Shown: positions 24,371 to 32,313, counted from the first letter of the stretch. The stretch is DNA of 64,000 nt from Nocardia niigatensis NBRC 100131 (GCF_000308655.1 NZ_BAGC01000054.1:1-64000); one strand, 5' to 3'. The notes: a model not told the origin generated them from the letters alone. A program made the numbers and translations.

Positions 24371-24401
24371 CTATTGACGCTTCGCCAGTAAACGTCAATA
24401 G
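24371..24401. promoter_or_regulatory. Operator-like palindrome upstream of acyl-CoA synthetase
   Basis: Perfect 9-bp arms ctattgacg and cgtcaatag around 13 nt. It is A+T-richer than its surroundings and sits 75 bp before the synthetase start. The TTGACG/CGTCAA half sites can also supply a -35 element. The cognate regulator is not encoded next to it. Confidence 0.5.
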
Positions 24402-24426
24402 GCTCGCGCGCCGCGCCCGGATCCCG

Positions 24427-25191
24427 CTAGAGCGACCGCCGCAGCAGATAGATGTCCATGATCCAGCCCTTGGCCTCGCGCAGCGCCGCACGCCGGCGGG
24501 CGATGCGGCCCTCGACCACACGCAGCGGGCCCTCGACGATCACCTCGTCGGGCATCCCCACGTACGCGCCCCACCAGATGTAGACGTCATCGCCCGGCAC
24601 CTGGGTGAACGAGCACTCGCCGTCCAGCATCACCAGCGTGGATTGCCCCGGAATCAGTCCCTCCTCGCGCAGTCGCCGCCCGGTGGTGATGTGCAGCGGC
24701 TCGCCGATCTCGTGCAGCACGATGCGGTGCGCGGCGGCCAGCGACTGCGCGCTGGTGATGCCGGGGATCACCTCGTAGTCGAAGTGGATGCGCTCGCGCT
24801 CGAGCACCCGTTCCACGATCCGCAGCGTGCTGTCGTAGAGCGACGGGTCACCCCACACGAGAATGCCGCCCACGCCGTCGGTTTCGGCGAAGGCCCGCTC
24901 GAGCAGCTCGGCCCGCGCCTCGTGCCAGTCCGAGACCGCGCCCTGGTAGACGGCGTCCGCGCCACTCGCGGGCACGCTCCGGTCGCGCGGCGGGTCGGCG
25001 ATCTCTACTATCGAGTGCGGCTGGCGCGCGTACTCGGTCAGGATGGCCGACCGCACCTCGGTCAGCTCCTGCTTCTCGGCCCCCTTGCCGATGAGAAAAA
25101 ACACGTTTACCTGGCACATCGCCTTGATGGCCTGCACCGTCACCTGGTCCGGGTCCCCCGCCCCGATTCCGATCACAAACAACTTCCGCAC
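24427..25191 (-). CDS. cobF: Precorrin-6A synthase (deacetylating)
   Basis: 254 aa SAM-dependent methyltransferase of aerobic cobalamin synthesis: methylates precorrin-5 at C1 with loss of acetate. N-terminal LFVIGIGAGDPDQVTVQA is the tetrapyrrole-methylase glycine loop; WGDPSLYDSTLRIVERV, YEVIPGITSAQSLAA and the C-terminal REAKGWIMDIYLLRR are typical CobF. It is not near any other cob gene in this window. Its GTG start lies only 20 bp from the divergent thyA start. Within the M. tuberculosis complex cobF is known to be deleted, whereas relatives keep it; the copy here is intact. Confidence 0.94.
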   Translation of the reverse strand: MRKLFVIGIGAGDPDQVTVQAIKAMCQVNVFFLIGKGAEKQELTEVRSAILTEYARQPHSIVEIADPPRDRSVPASGADAVYQGAVSDWHEARAELLERAFAETDGVGGILVWGDPSLYDSTLRIVERVLERERIHFDYEVIPGITSAQSLAAAHRIVLHEIGEPLHITTGRRLREEGLIPGQSTLVMLDGECSFTQVPGDDVYIWWGAYVGMPDEVIVEGPLRVVEGRIARRRAALREAKGWIMDIYLLRRSL

Positions 25192-25197
25192 GGTGCG

Positions 25198-25203
25198 TAA
25201 GCT
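25198..25203 (+). promoter_or_regulatory. -10 box of leaderless thyA promoter
   Basis: TAAGCT, 8 nt before the GTG at 25212, inside the 20-bp cobF-thyA gap. Confidence 0.55.
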
Positions 25204-25211
25204 TGCCAGGC

Positions 25212-26018
25212 GTGGAGAGCGCCCGAGATACCCAGTACGAGGACCTGCTCCGACTGGTGCTGGAATCCGGCACCCCCAAGGCGGATAGGACCGGAACCGG
25301 CACCCGCAGCATCTTCGGGCACCAGCTGCGCTACGACCTCTCCCAGGGCTTTCCGCTGATCACCACCAAGAAGGTGCATCTCAAGTCGATCGTCTACGAG
25401 CTGCTGTGGTTCCTGCGCGGCGACTCCAATGTGAAGTGGCTGCATGAGCACGGCGTCACCATCTGGGACGAATGGGCCGACGCACAGGGCGAATTGGGCC
25501 CGGTCTACGGCGTGCAGTGGCGGTCGTGGCCGACCCCGGACGGCACCCACATCGATCAGATCTCGCAGGTGCTGCAGACGCTGCGCACCGATCCGGATTC
25601 CCGGCGCATCATCGTCTCGGCATGGAACGTGGCCGAGCTGAACAAGATGGCGCTGGCCCCCTGCCATGCCTTCTTCCAGTTCTACGTGGCCGACGGCAAG
25701 CTGTCGTGCCAGCTGTATCAGCGCAGCGCGGACCTGTTCCTGGGCGTGCCGTTCAATATCGCCAGCTACGCGCTGCTGACCCACATGGTGGCCCAGCAGA
25801 CCGAGCTGCAGCCCGGCGACTTCATCTGGACCGGCGGCGATGTGCACATCTACGACAATCACGTGGAGCAGGTGCGCGAGCAGCTGCGCCGCGAGCCCTA
25901 CCCGTTCCCTACGCTGCAACTGCGGCCCGCGCCCACCCTGTTCGACTACGGATACGAGGACGTGGAAATCCAGGGGTACCAGCATCATCCGGCCATCAAG
26001 GCCCCGGTGGCGGTGTGA
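25212..26018 (+). CDS. thyA: Thymidylate synthase
   Basis: 268 aa; methylates dUMP to dTMP using methylene-tetrahydrofolate. Recognisable throughout: DRTGTGTRSIFGHQLRYDLS, KKVHLKSIVYELLWFLRGD, the catalytic Cys in ALAPCHAFFQFYV, QRSADLFLGVPFNIASYALL, GGDVHIYDNHVEQV and the C-terminal HPAIKAPVAV. GTG 25212 gives the usual length; a TTG nine bases upstream is less likely. It overlaps folA in a GTGA, so dTMP synthesis and dihydrofolate recycling are made from one message, the same order as in mycobacteria. The start is 20 bp from the divergent cobF start. Confidence 0.97.
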   Translation: MESARDTQYEDLLRLVLESGTPKADRTGTGTRSIFGHQLRYDLSQGFPLITTKKVHLKSIVYELLWFLRGDSNVKWLHEHGVTIWDEWADAQGELGPVYGVQWRSWPTPDGTHIDQISQVLQTLRTDPDSRRIIVSAWNVAELNKMALAPCHAFFQFYVADGKLSCQLYQRSADLFLGVPFNIASYALLTHMVAQQTELQPGDFIWTGGDVHIYDNHVEQVREQLRREPYPFPTLQLRPAPTLFDYGYEDVEIQGYQHHPAIKAPVAV

Positions 26019-26518
26019 ACCGGACTGTCGGGCTGATCTGGGCGCAGACGCCGAAGGGAATCATCGGGCGGGACAACACGATTCCGTGGCGAGTGCCCGA
26101 GGACATGGCGCATTTCAAGGAGGTCACCTTCGGGCATCCGGTGGTGATGGGCCGCAAGACCTGGGATTCGCTGCCGGCGCGTTTCCGTCCGCTCGACGGC
26201 CGCCGCAATATCGTCGTGACCCGGCAGGCCGATTGGTCCGCGACCGGGGCGGAACGCGCGGGCTCGCTGGCCGAGGCCCTGCAGATGACCGGCGAGCAGT
26301 CGGTGTGGATCATGGGCGGCGGCGAGATCTACCGTGCCGCAATGCCTTTCGCGACCGAGCTGATGGTCACCGAGATCGACGCGGAAATCGACGGCGACAC
26401 TGTGGCCCCCGCCATCGACCGCGCCTGGCAGACGGACGCGGCCGACTGGCGCGAGTCCTCGACCGGTCTGCGGTATCGCTTCCGCCGTTATCGCCGTGCC
26501 GCGCCTGGTGCGCGATAA
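26015..26518 (+). CDS. folA: Dihydrofolate reductase
   Basis: 167 aa; reduces dihydrofolate with NADPH, regenerating the cofactor consumed by ThyA. Typical elements: GLIWAQTPKGIIGRDNTIPW (Met20-loop region), the active-site Asp in RVPEDMAHFKEVTFGHPVV, MGRKTWDSLP, RNIVVTRQ, WIMGGGEIYRAAM and VTEIDAEIDGD. Start GTG at 26015 overlaps the thyA stop (GTGA), giving translational coupling. It is the target of trimethoprim in this genus; nothing unusual is seen in the binding-site motifs. Confidence 0.96.
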   Translation: MNRTVGLIWAQTPKGIIGRDNTIPWRVPEDMAHFKEVTFGHPVVMGRKTWDSLPARFRPLDGRRNIVVTRQADWSATGAERAGSLAEALQMTGEQSVWIMGGGEIYRAAMPFATELMVTEIDAEIDGDTVAPAIDRAWQTDAADWRESSTGLRYRFRRYRRAAPGAR

Positions 26519-26623
26519 CGCGCGCATTCCGCATCCGGCAATTCCTGCACACACTGCGTCGAAACCGCCGATCGGCCCGGGCGCGTCCGGCATACTCAGC
26601 GATACTCCGGCGAAAGGCAGTCC

Positions 26624-26950
26624 ATGGACAAGAAATCGCTGACCGCGGTTGCTCGCCAGCAACTGAAACTGGCGTCCGCCGCCTCGAGCGGGCGCAGTTC
26701 GTTGACCATCTACGGCGGCCATACCCACAGCCTGCGCCAGACGGTCATCGCGATGACGGCGGGACAGACACTGGCCGAGCACGAGAATCCGGCCGAGGCG
26801 ACCCTCCTGGTGCTGAGCGGGGTGCTGGTCCTGATCAGTGGCACCAACGAGTGGAAGGGCTCGGCCGGTGACCTGATTGTGATCCCCAACGCTCGCCACA
26901 GCGTGAAAGCCGTGGATGACGTGGCTTTTCTGCTGACCGTCGCCAAGTAG
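26624..26950 (+). CDS. Small cupin-domain protein
   Basis: 108 aa single cupin. AMTAGQTLAEHENPAEATLLVLSGVL corresponds to cupin motif 1 (one His and a Glu visible, so metal binding is incomplete) and GDLIVIPNARHSVKAVDDVAFL to motif 2 with His. N-terminal DKKSLTAVARQQLKLASAAS is a helix specific to a subgroup. An AAGGCAG site precedes the ATG. It lies 62 bp before the DyP peroxidase gene, but that gene has its own promoter-like box, so co-function with the nanocompartment is only a possibility. Confidence 0.85.
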   Translation: MDKKSLTAVARQQLKLASAASSGRSSLTIYGGHTHSLRQTVIAMTAGQTLAEHENPAEATLLVLSGVLVLISGTNEWKGSAGDLIVIPNARHSVKAVDDVAFLLTVAK

Positions 26951-26999
26951 CCCAGGCAGACACGGCATACCGGACGGGTCGGCGGTCGGCGGCAGGGCC

Positions 27000-27005
27000 T
27001 AAGGT
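27000..27005 (+). promoter_or_regulatory. -10 box of leaderless DyP-encapsulin promoter
   Basis: TAAGGT, 7 nt before the ATG at 27013; no Shine-Dalgarno. Confidence 0.5.
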
Positions 27006-27012
27006 TGAGCCC

Positions 27013-28053
27013 ATGGGTGAGCCACAGCCGATCCTCGACCCGCTCACACCGGCTGCGATCTTCCTCGTCGTCACCATCGACGAGGGTGGCGAGCAGGTGG
27101 CGCGGGATTTGCTCGCAGATCTGCCAGGGTTGCGCCGCTCCGTCGGATTCCGGATACCCGGATCCGGCCTCGCGTGCATCACCAGCATCGGGTCCGCCGC
27201 CTGGGACCGCCTGTTCTCCGGGCCGAAACCCGCACAGCTGCACGAGTTTCCGGGATTCGCCGGCGAGAAGCATCAGGCCCCGGTCACACCGGGTGACCTC
27301 CTGTTCCATCTCAAGGCCGAGGCCCAGGACGCCTGCTTCGAATTGGCGATGAAGATCGCCGAGCGGCTTTCGGGCGCGGCCACCATCGTGGATCAGACGG
27401 TGGGCTTCCGCTATTTCGAGCAGCGCGATCTGCTCGGATTCGTGGACGGCACCGAGAATCCCGAGGGTGAGCTCGCCGCCACCGCCGCGCTGGTGGGCGA
27501 CGAGGATCCCGAATTCGCCGGTGGCAGTTACGTCATCGTGCAGAAGTACCTGCACGACCTGGTCTCGTGGAAGGCGCTGTCGACCACCGAGCAGGAAAAG
27601 GTGATCGGGCGAACGAAAGTCGACGACTTCGAGCTGTCCGAGGCCGAGAAGCCCTCGAATTCGCATGTGGCCGTGAACGATCAGGACGAGATCGGCAATA
27701 TCGTGCGTGCCAATATGCCGTTCGGCTCGGTGCAGGACGGCGAATTCGGCACCTACTACATCGCTTACGCCGACGACCCGGCCATCACCGAGAACATGCT
27801 GATCCGCATGTTCATGGGCAGCGCCGACGCCGCGTACGACCGCATCCTCGATTTCTCCACCGCCATCACCGGCACCTCGTTCTTCGCCCCGCCCGCCGGG
27901 TTCTTCGACGCGCTGCCCGACGCGCCCGCCGCGTTCGCGGCCCGGCTCGATTCTGGACTGCGCTCCGCCTCCCCGCGCTTGGAGCGGGGAAGCGAAGCGG
28001 AGGGCAAATCGGACACAGGATCCCTCGGCATCGGGGCGCTCCGGGATCTCTGA
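27013..28053 (+). CDS. DyP-type haem peroxidase, encapsulin cargo
   Basis: 346 aa dye-decolourising peroxidase. The diagnostic GFVDGTENP with the distal Asp is at about residue 145; the proximal His is in NSHVAVND and the distal Arg in IVRANMPFGS. Past residue 310 the protein has a flexible Ser/Arg/Glu-rich linker ending in TGSLGIGALRDL. This matches the encapsulation tag (consensus near DGSLGIGSL) of cargo proteins loaded into encapsulin shells. The shell gene follows 38 bp downstream in the same direction, so the pair is a two-gene nanocompartment operon comparable to M. tuberculosis Rv0799c-Rv0798c. Cytoplasmic oxidative-stress defence is the accepted role; the native substrate is unknown. 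Confidence 0.96.
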   Translation: MGEPQPILDPLTPAAIFLVVTIDEGGEQVARDLLADLPGLRRSVGFRIPGSGLACITSIGSAAWDRLFSGPKPAQLHEFPGFAGEKHQAPVTPGDLLFHLKAEAQDACFELAMKIAERLSGAATIVDQTVGFRYFEQRDLLGFVDGTENPEGELAATAALVGDEDPEFAGGSYVIVQKYLHDLVSWKALSTTEQEKVIGRTKVDDFELSEAEKPSNSHVAVNDQDEIGNIVRANMPFGSVQDGEFGTYYIAYADDPAITENMLIRMFMGSADAAYDRILDFSTAITGTSFFAPPAGFFDALPDAPAAFAARLDSGLRSASPRLERGSEAEGKSDTGSLGIGALRDL

Positions 28054-28091
28054 CCGGTGCTAGAGAAACGTTGAACCGAAGGAGCTGACGC

Positions 28092-28889
28092 ATGAACAAC
28101 CTGCATCGCGAACTCGCGCCCATCACCTCGGTGGCCTGGTCGGCCATCGAGGAGGAGGCGACGCGAACCTTCAAGCGGCACATCGCCGGTCGCCGCGTGG
28201 TCGATCTGTCCGGCCCGCACGGCGCCGACTACTCCGCCGCCGGGCTGGGCCGCACCAGCACCATCACCTCCCCCGGTGACGGCGTGCAGGCCCGCCAGCG
28301 CGTGGTGCTGCCGCTGGTCGAGCTGCGGGTTCCGTTCGAGCTCTCCCGTGAGGAGCTGGACAATATCGAGCGCGGCGCGCGGGACGCCGATCTGGATCCG
28401 GTGAAGACCGCGGCCAAGAAGATCGCCTTCGCCGAGGACCGCGCCATTTTCGAGGGTTATCCGGCGGCCGGGATCATCGGCGTCCGGGCCAGCACCTCGT
28501 GCGAGCCGGTGAAGCTGCCGGGCGACCCGCGCCTGGCTCCGGAGGCGGTGGCGCAGGCGCTGAGCAAGCTGCGGCTGGCGGGTGTGGACGGGCCGTACTC
28601 GGTGCTGCTGTCGGCCGATCTGTACACCGCGGTGAGCGAGACCTCCGACCACGGGCACCCGATCCGCACCCACATCGAGCGGCTCATCGACGGTGACATC
28701 ATCTGGGCGCCCGCCATCGACGGCGCGTTCGTGCTGTCCACGCGCGGTGGCGATTTCGATCTGCAGATCGGCCAGGACCTGTCCATCGGCTATCTGTCGC
28801 ACGATGCCGAGACGGTGCAGCTCTACTTCCAGGAGAGCCTGACGTTCCTGGTGTACACCGCCGAGGCGGCGGTGCCGCTGGAAGCGTGA
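28092..28889 (+). CDS. Type 1 encapsulin shell protein (linocin/CFP29 family)
   Basis: 265 aa HK97-fold protein; 60 copies form a ~24-nm T=1 icosahedral shell in characterised homologues. N-terminal MNNLHRELAPITSVAWSAIE builds the inner-surface pocket that binds the cargo tag; ARTFKRHIAGRRVVDLSGPHG-like text, LVELRVPFELSREELDNIERG (E-loop/P-domain) and the C-terminal QDLSIGYLSHDAETVQLYF are characteristic. The length is the family norm. The 38-bp spacer holds a GAAGGAG ribosome-binding site. With the DyP gene this is a complete cargo-shell pair; no second cargo gene with the tag is seen in this window. Confidence 0.97.
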   Translation: MNNLHRELAPITSVAWSAIEEEATRTFKRHIAGRRVVDLSGPHGADYSAAGLGRTSTITSPGDGVQARQRVVLPLVELRVPFELSREELDNIERGARDADLDPVKTAAKKIAFAEDRAIFEGYPAAGIIGVRASTSCEPVKLPGDPRLAPEAVAQALSKLRLAGVDGPYSVLLSADLYTAVSETSDHGHPIRTHIERLIDGDIIWAPAIDGAFVLSTRGGDFDLQIGQDLSIGYLSHDAETVQLYFQESLTFLVYTAEAAVPLEA

Positions 28890-28993
28890 TCAGTTGATCC
28901 GGAAGCGGTTTCGATACTCCGTCGGCGTGGTGTCCGCCGGAAGCCCCGGGTGAAGGTGCCGGTGGTATTGAAACCGCAGGCGGCGCAGGGCAT
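28890..28993 (-). pseudogene. Frameshifted C-terminal remnant of an AraC-family regulator
   Basis: On the minus strand one frame reads GFNTTGTFTRGF and another, directly following, reads DTTPTEYRNRFRIN then stop. Joined across a frameshift they match the second helix-turn-helix of AraC/XylS regulators (GFxxxGxFTRxF ... TPTEYRxRF). Only about 35 codons remain and they overlap the 3' end of the beta-lactamase-like gene by one base. Clearly non-functional. Confidence 0.72.
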
Positions 28994-30357
28994 TACGGCT
29001 GGCGGGGCATCGCGCGGCTGGTGTGCAGGTAGCGGACAGCGCCGTCCCCGTCGATCAGGCCGTAGACGGCGTGACGGCCGCGGACCGGGCGCGCGGCGAT
29101 CAGGGCATCGGCGCGCAGGTGCACGAGTTCCATATGGTCCGGGGCGGAGACCAGGGCGGCCTCCGCGGTCAGGGGAGTCGTCGACAACCAGGCCCGGCCG
29201 GCCGCGTCGACGTCGATGGCGTGCTCGTACATGGCCGAGCGGTAGCGCCCGCCGACCCGCGCCGCGTCCACCGGTTCCGGCCGGGCGGGCGGCACCGGCC
29301 GGGCGGGCAGGCGGATACCGGCGTGCACCCACAGGAGATCGCCGACCAGGTCCTGATAGAGCGCGAAGGCGTCACCTCCATTGGCCAGCAGGGCAACTGC
29401 GACATCGGCCTCCGGCGCGATCCGCAGGAAGGCGTTCTGTCCGATGGTGCTGCCGTCGTGTCCGAACAATCCGCTGCCGGCTGGATCGAACAGCTGGAAC
29501 CCGAGGCCCCAGTGCGTGCCGTAGCCGATATCGGGCACCTCGACCTGCGGCCGGGTCATCGCCCGGACCTCGGATTCGGGAAGGACGCGGACACCGTCCG
29601 CGGTGAGCCCCCCGGACAGATGCAGTCGCGCGAATCCCAGCAGGTCGCGGGCGGACATCGCCAGCCGCGCCCCGGCCGGGGCGTTGGAGGCCGGCAGCGC
29701 CCACACCGGTGCGGGTTCCGGGCCGGTGTCCGGCGCGGATTCGAGGTGGCCGACCGCGGCCCGGAACAGGATCGCCTCGTCGGCGTCGGTGGCCACCCTG
29801 GTCAGCCCGAGCGGGGTCGCCAGCCGTTCCCGCAACACCGCGTCGAAAGGCTTGCCGCGCAACACTTCCAGGATGCGACCGAGCAGCACATAGCCGCTGT
29901 TGCAGTAGGAGAACATGTCGCCGGGCCGGTGCACCTGCCCGGCGTCGGCGATGGCGGGCAGGAACTTCTCCACCGCGTCCGCGCCGCGCCCGGTGTCGAG
30001 GAACAGATCGCCGTCGATGCCGGAGGTGTGGCAGAGCAGCTGCCGGATGGTGAGGGCGGCGGCGGCCGCCTCGTCGTGCACCCGGAACTCGGGCAGGTAT
30101 CGCCGCACGGGGGCATCGAGCTCGATCAGCCCCTCGGCGGCGAGCTGCATGATCAGCGTCGCGGTCCAGGTCTTGGTGACCGAGCCGACCTGGAACACCG
30201 AATCGATGGTCGCCGCAACACCTGTCGCGGTGTTCAGCACCCCGGCCGCCGCGTCGGTGATCTCGCCGCCGACCAGCACCGCCACTTGCGCGCCGGGGAC
30301 TCCGTACTCCTCGATCGAGTCGGCCAGGCGGCGCTCGAGGTCGGCGGCATGCGGCAT
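28993..30357 (-). CDS. Serine hydrolase, beta-lactamase class C/esterase family
   Basis: 454 aa. The beta-lactamase-fold catalytic motifs are present: SxxK in QVGSVTKTWTATL, YxN in FSYCNSGYVLLGRIL, and an HxG-type motif in GHDGSTIG. CHTSGIDGDLF is the usual serine-hydrolase substrate loop. A C-terminal extension of ~110 aa (after about 345) resembles the lipocalin-like DUF3471 region of this group. No signal peptide, so a cytoplasmic esterase or peptidase is more likely than a resistance enzyme. ATG 30357 is preceded by AGGAG. The gene is flanked by an AraC remnant downstream and a glyoxalase-type remnant upstream. Confidence 0.9.
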   Translation of the reverse strand: MPHAADLERRLADSIEEYGVPGAQVAVLVGGEITDAAAGVLNTATGVAATIDSVFQVGSVTKTWTATLIMQLAAEGLIELDAPVRRYLPEFRVHDEAAAAALTIRQLLCHTSGIDGDLFLDTGRGADAVEKFLPAIADAGQVHRPGDMFSYCNSGYVLLGRILEVLRGKPFDAVLRERLATPLGLTRVATDADEAILFRAAVGHLESAPDTGPEPAPVWALPASNAPAGARLAMSARDLLGFARLHLSGGLTADGVRVLPESEVRAMTRPQVEVPDIGYGTHWGLGFQLFDPAGSGLFGHDGSTIGQNAFLRIAPEADVAVALLANGGDAFALYQDLVGDLLWVHAGIRLPARPVPPARPEPVDAARVGGRYRSAMYEHAIDVDAAGRAWLSTTPLTAEAALVSAPDHMELVHLRADALIAARPVRGRHAVYGLIDGDGAVRYLHTSRAMPRQP

Positions 30358-30414
30358 GGGTCGCTCCTAAGGCGCTAGCAGAGGCACCGTAGGTTACCGC
30401 CGGATGGCCGGATC

Positions 30415-30560
30415 GGGCCTGGACTGAACGTCCTATCTGCATGACGTGGACGCGGTTGCCGTCGGGGTCCCGGAACGCGAACATGAGCGGCCCGGAATCC
30501 CAGTCCAGGAGATCGCCGACGGCGCGGCCCAGGTCGGTCCGGGTGGCGTGGGCGGCGCGG
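30415..30560 (-). pseudogene. Remnant of a VOC/glyoxalase-like gene
   Basis: The minus-strand frame reads DLGRAVGDLLDWDSGPLMFA then FRDPDGNRVHVMQIG, the conserved end of vicinal-oxygen-chelate proteins (FxDPDGNxxxxMQ). No N-terminal half exists upstream and the frame has no nearby stop, so only ~45 codons of a lost gene survive. The rest of the 270-bp gap between the beta-lactamase-like gene and 30628 holds nothing else recognisable. Confidence 0.65.
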
Positions 30561-30627
30561 CCGCGCCGAATTCATCGGCGGAGCGCGGCGGCGGGTACGG
30601 TTTCCGGCAGTCGGTTTCGGGAGGTGG

Positions 30628-31158
30628 ATGACGATGGTGCGGGCGGGCGTGGTGCCGGGGCGGCGGATGGCCGGGTACATGGCCACGGGCGTGCTCGTGG
30701 TGGCCGTCGTCTGCGCGGGCACGGTCGCGGTGTTCGGGCTGAACCGGGTGTTCACCGGCCTGTTCTTCGGTGCGGCCGGTGCGGTCGCCCTGCTGGTCGC
30801 GCTGTTCGGCCGGGACCGCGTGGAACTGACCGAGGAGTCGATCGTGCGGCGGACGCCGTGGGGGTCCGCGACGGTCGCGTGGGATCGGGTGGTGGCCGGC
30901 CGGTTCGCGCTGGACGAGAAGAGCCGCTGGACCCTCGCGCTGGATCTCAACGGCGGTGACGAGCGGCATCAGGAATTGGTGCTGCTGTCCATCCCGCCGG
31001 TGGAGCGGCCCATCGCCAACGCCTACGACATGCGCAAACGCGAACAGGTCGAGGAGATTCGAACCATACTGCGGCACAAGCGGATTCCGGTGACCATCCT
31101 CCCGGAGATCGCCGATGCCCTACGGCGCCACTGGAAGATCGCCCCGCCCACCCGCTGA
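30628..31158 (+). CDS. Two-TM membrane protein with PH-like domain
   Basis: 176 aa. Two hydrophobic segments, about residues 14-38 (MAGYMATGVLVVAVVCAGTV) and 42-62 (TGLFFGAAGAVALLVALF), are followed by a cytoplasmic part that reads like a small PH/YdbT-type domain: RVELTEESIVRRTPWGSATVAW, then SRWTLALDLNG and a final helix EQVEEIRTILRHKRI. Function unknown. ATG 30634, six bases in, has better spacing from the GGGAGGT site (30619-30625) and may be the true start. Confidence 0.75.
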   Translation: MTMVRAGVVPGRRMAGYMATGVLVVAVVCAGTVAVFGLNRVFTGLFFGAAGAVALLVALFGRDRVELTEESIVRRTPWGSATVAWDRVVAGRFALDEKSRWTLALDLNGGDERHQELVLLSIPPVERPIANAYDMRKREQVEEIRTILRHKRIPVTILPEIADALRRHWKIAPPTR

Positions 31159-31327
31159 AACCCGCGCACCTAGGGGATCACCCTGAGACGGCGGCGACCA
31201 CAGGACGATGCAGACGCCCCGGTCAGAACCCCAGAATCCTTGTGTAGCTGGTGATCGCAGCGTCCTCTACGGAACCTCACAGCTACGGCGGATCGGACGC
31301 ACAGCAGCAGGTGTGAGGGTGAGAATC

Positions 31328-31765
31328 GTGGCGTTGAGCGTTGTGGCGGAGGACTTTCGCCGGTACGGATGGACGATCGAGTCGAACGGCGATGGAGTCG
31401 ACCTGATCACCGATGAGCAGATCGCGGCCATCGAACTCACCGGATCCGTCGCAGCCGGAGTGCGCCGGTACCTGCGGTCCAACAATCTCTCGGGTCCGGT
31501 CATCGAGGTCCCGGGTCCGCAGCGGCGGGAAATCCATCTGGTCGTCGGCGCGGCCAAGGCCGCGCGGGCCATCGAGGGCCTGCGCGCGGCGGGCGCGACC
31601 GTCTACACCGACGGGGACCGGGTCGCGCTGCCACAGCCGGGCCGCGGCATCGCCTGGAGCGTCATGCCCCACGAGGCGCGCTGGGTGCCGCCCGTGGTCG
31701 CCATCGCCGCGGCCGTGCGCGCCGTCGGCGCCGCCGACCGGCGGCTGCAGACCGTCGCCTGCTGA
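31328..31765 (+). CDS. Conserved hypothetical protein, unknown function
   Basis: 145 aa with no signal peptide or transmembrane helix. It reads as an alpha/beta protein: VVAEDFRRYGWTIESNGDGV, TGSVAAGVRRYLRSNNLSGP, IHLVVGAAKAARAIEGLRAA and GRGIAWSVMPHEARWVPPVV. I do not recognise a family. The GTG at 31328 is chosen because a GAGGGTGAG site lies just upstream; the frame is open to 31208 but that segment has poor coding character. It sits 34 bp before the Nudix gene. Confidence 0.65.
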   Translation: MALSVVAEDFRRYGWTIESNGDGVDLITDEQIAAIELTGSVAAGVRRYLRSNNLSGPVIEVPGPQRREIHLVVGAAKAARAIEGLRAAGATVYTDGDRVALPQPGRGIAWSVMPHEARWVPPVVAIAAAVRAVGAADRRLQTVAC

Positions 31766-31787
31766 CCTCCGCGCGACCCCGGCTGGC

Positions 31788-31793
31788 TAGGGT
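31788..31793 (+). promoter_or_regulatory. -10 box of leaderless Nudix promoter
   Basis: TAGGGT, 6 nt before the GTG at 31800. Confidence 0.5.
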
Positions 31794-31799
31794 GGGACG

Positions 31800-32195
31800 G
31801 TGATTCACACCGCGGCACTGGCGCACATCCGGGATCGTCGCATGTTGCAGACCCGGTCCACCGGCAAGGACGTCTTCTACATGGCGGGCGGCAAGATCGA
31901 TCCGGGTGAGACCCCGGAGATGGCCCTGCACAGGGAGATTCACGAGGAACTCGGTGTGGGCGCGACCGGCGTCAGCGAACTGGGCGTGTTCGAGGCGGAG
32001 GCCTACGGGCACGCGCCCGGCACCCGCCTGCACATGACCTGCTTCCTCGGCGAACTGACCGACGAGCCGCGCGCCTCCGGCGAGATCGCCGAGCTGCGCT
32101 GGTTCACCCTCGGCGAGTACGCCGCCATGGACGCGGTCGCGCCCGGCTCCCTGCTGGTTTTCCGGCGGCTGCACGCCCTCGGCCTGATCGACTGA
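31800..32195 (+). CDS. Nudix hydrolase
   Basis: 131 aa. The Nudix box is complete: GGKIDPGETPEMALHREIHE followed by ELGV (pattern Gx5Ex7REUxEExGU). It hydrolyses a nucleoside diphosphate linked to another moiety with Mg2+; substrate unknown, with MutT-like dNTP pool cleaning as one possibility. The start is GTG (IHTAALAHIRDRRMLQTRST). Single-domain, cytoplasmic. It has its own leaderless-type promoter box 6 nt upstream. Confidence 0.93.
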   Translation: MIHTAALAHIRDRRMLQTRSTGKDVFYMAGGKIDPGETPEMALHREIHEELGVGATGVSELGVFEAEAYGHAPGTRLHMTCFLGELTDEPRASGEIAELRWFTLGEYAAMDAVAPGSLLVFRRLHALGLID

Positions 32196-32313
32196 CCTCG
32201 CCGCGCTGTAACCACCCGCGCTATTCCTGAATGGCAACTACGCCAACCGGATCCGCGCCCCCCGAGATGCGCCGGTCCGGATTCCGGATCGCACCGAATC
32301 AAGGGTGATTGCA

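Noticed and set aside
31244..31286. Inverted repeat gtagctg/cagctac before the hypothetical gene at 31328
   Set aside because: Only 7-bp arms with a 29-nt loop; within chance expectation.
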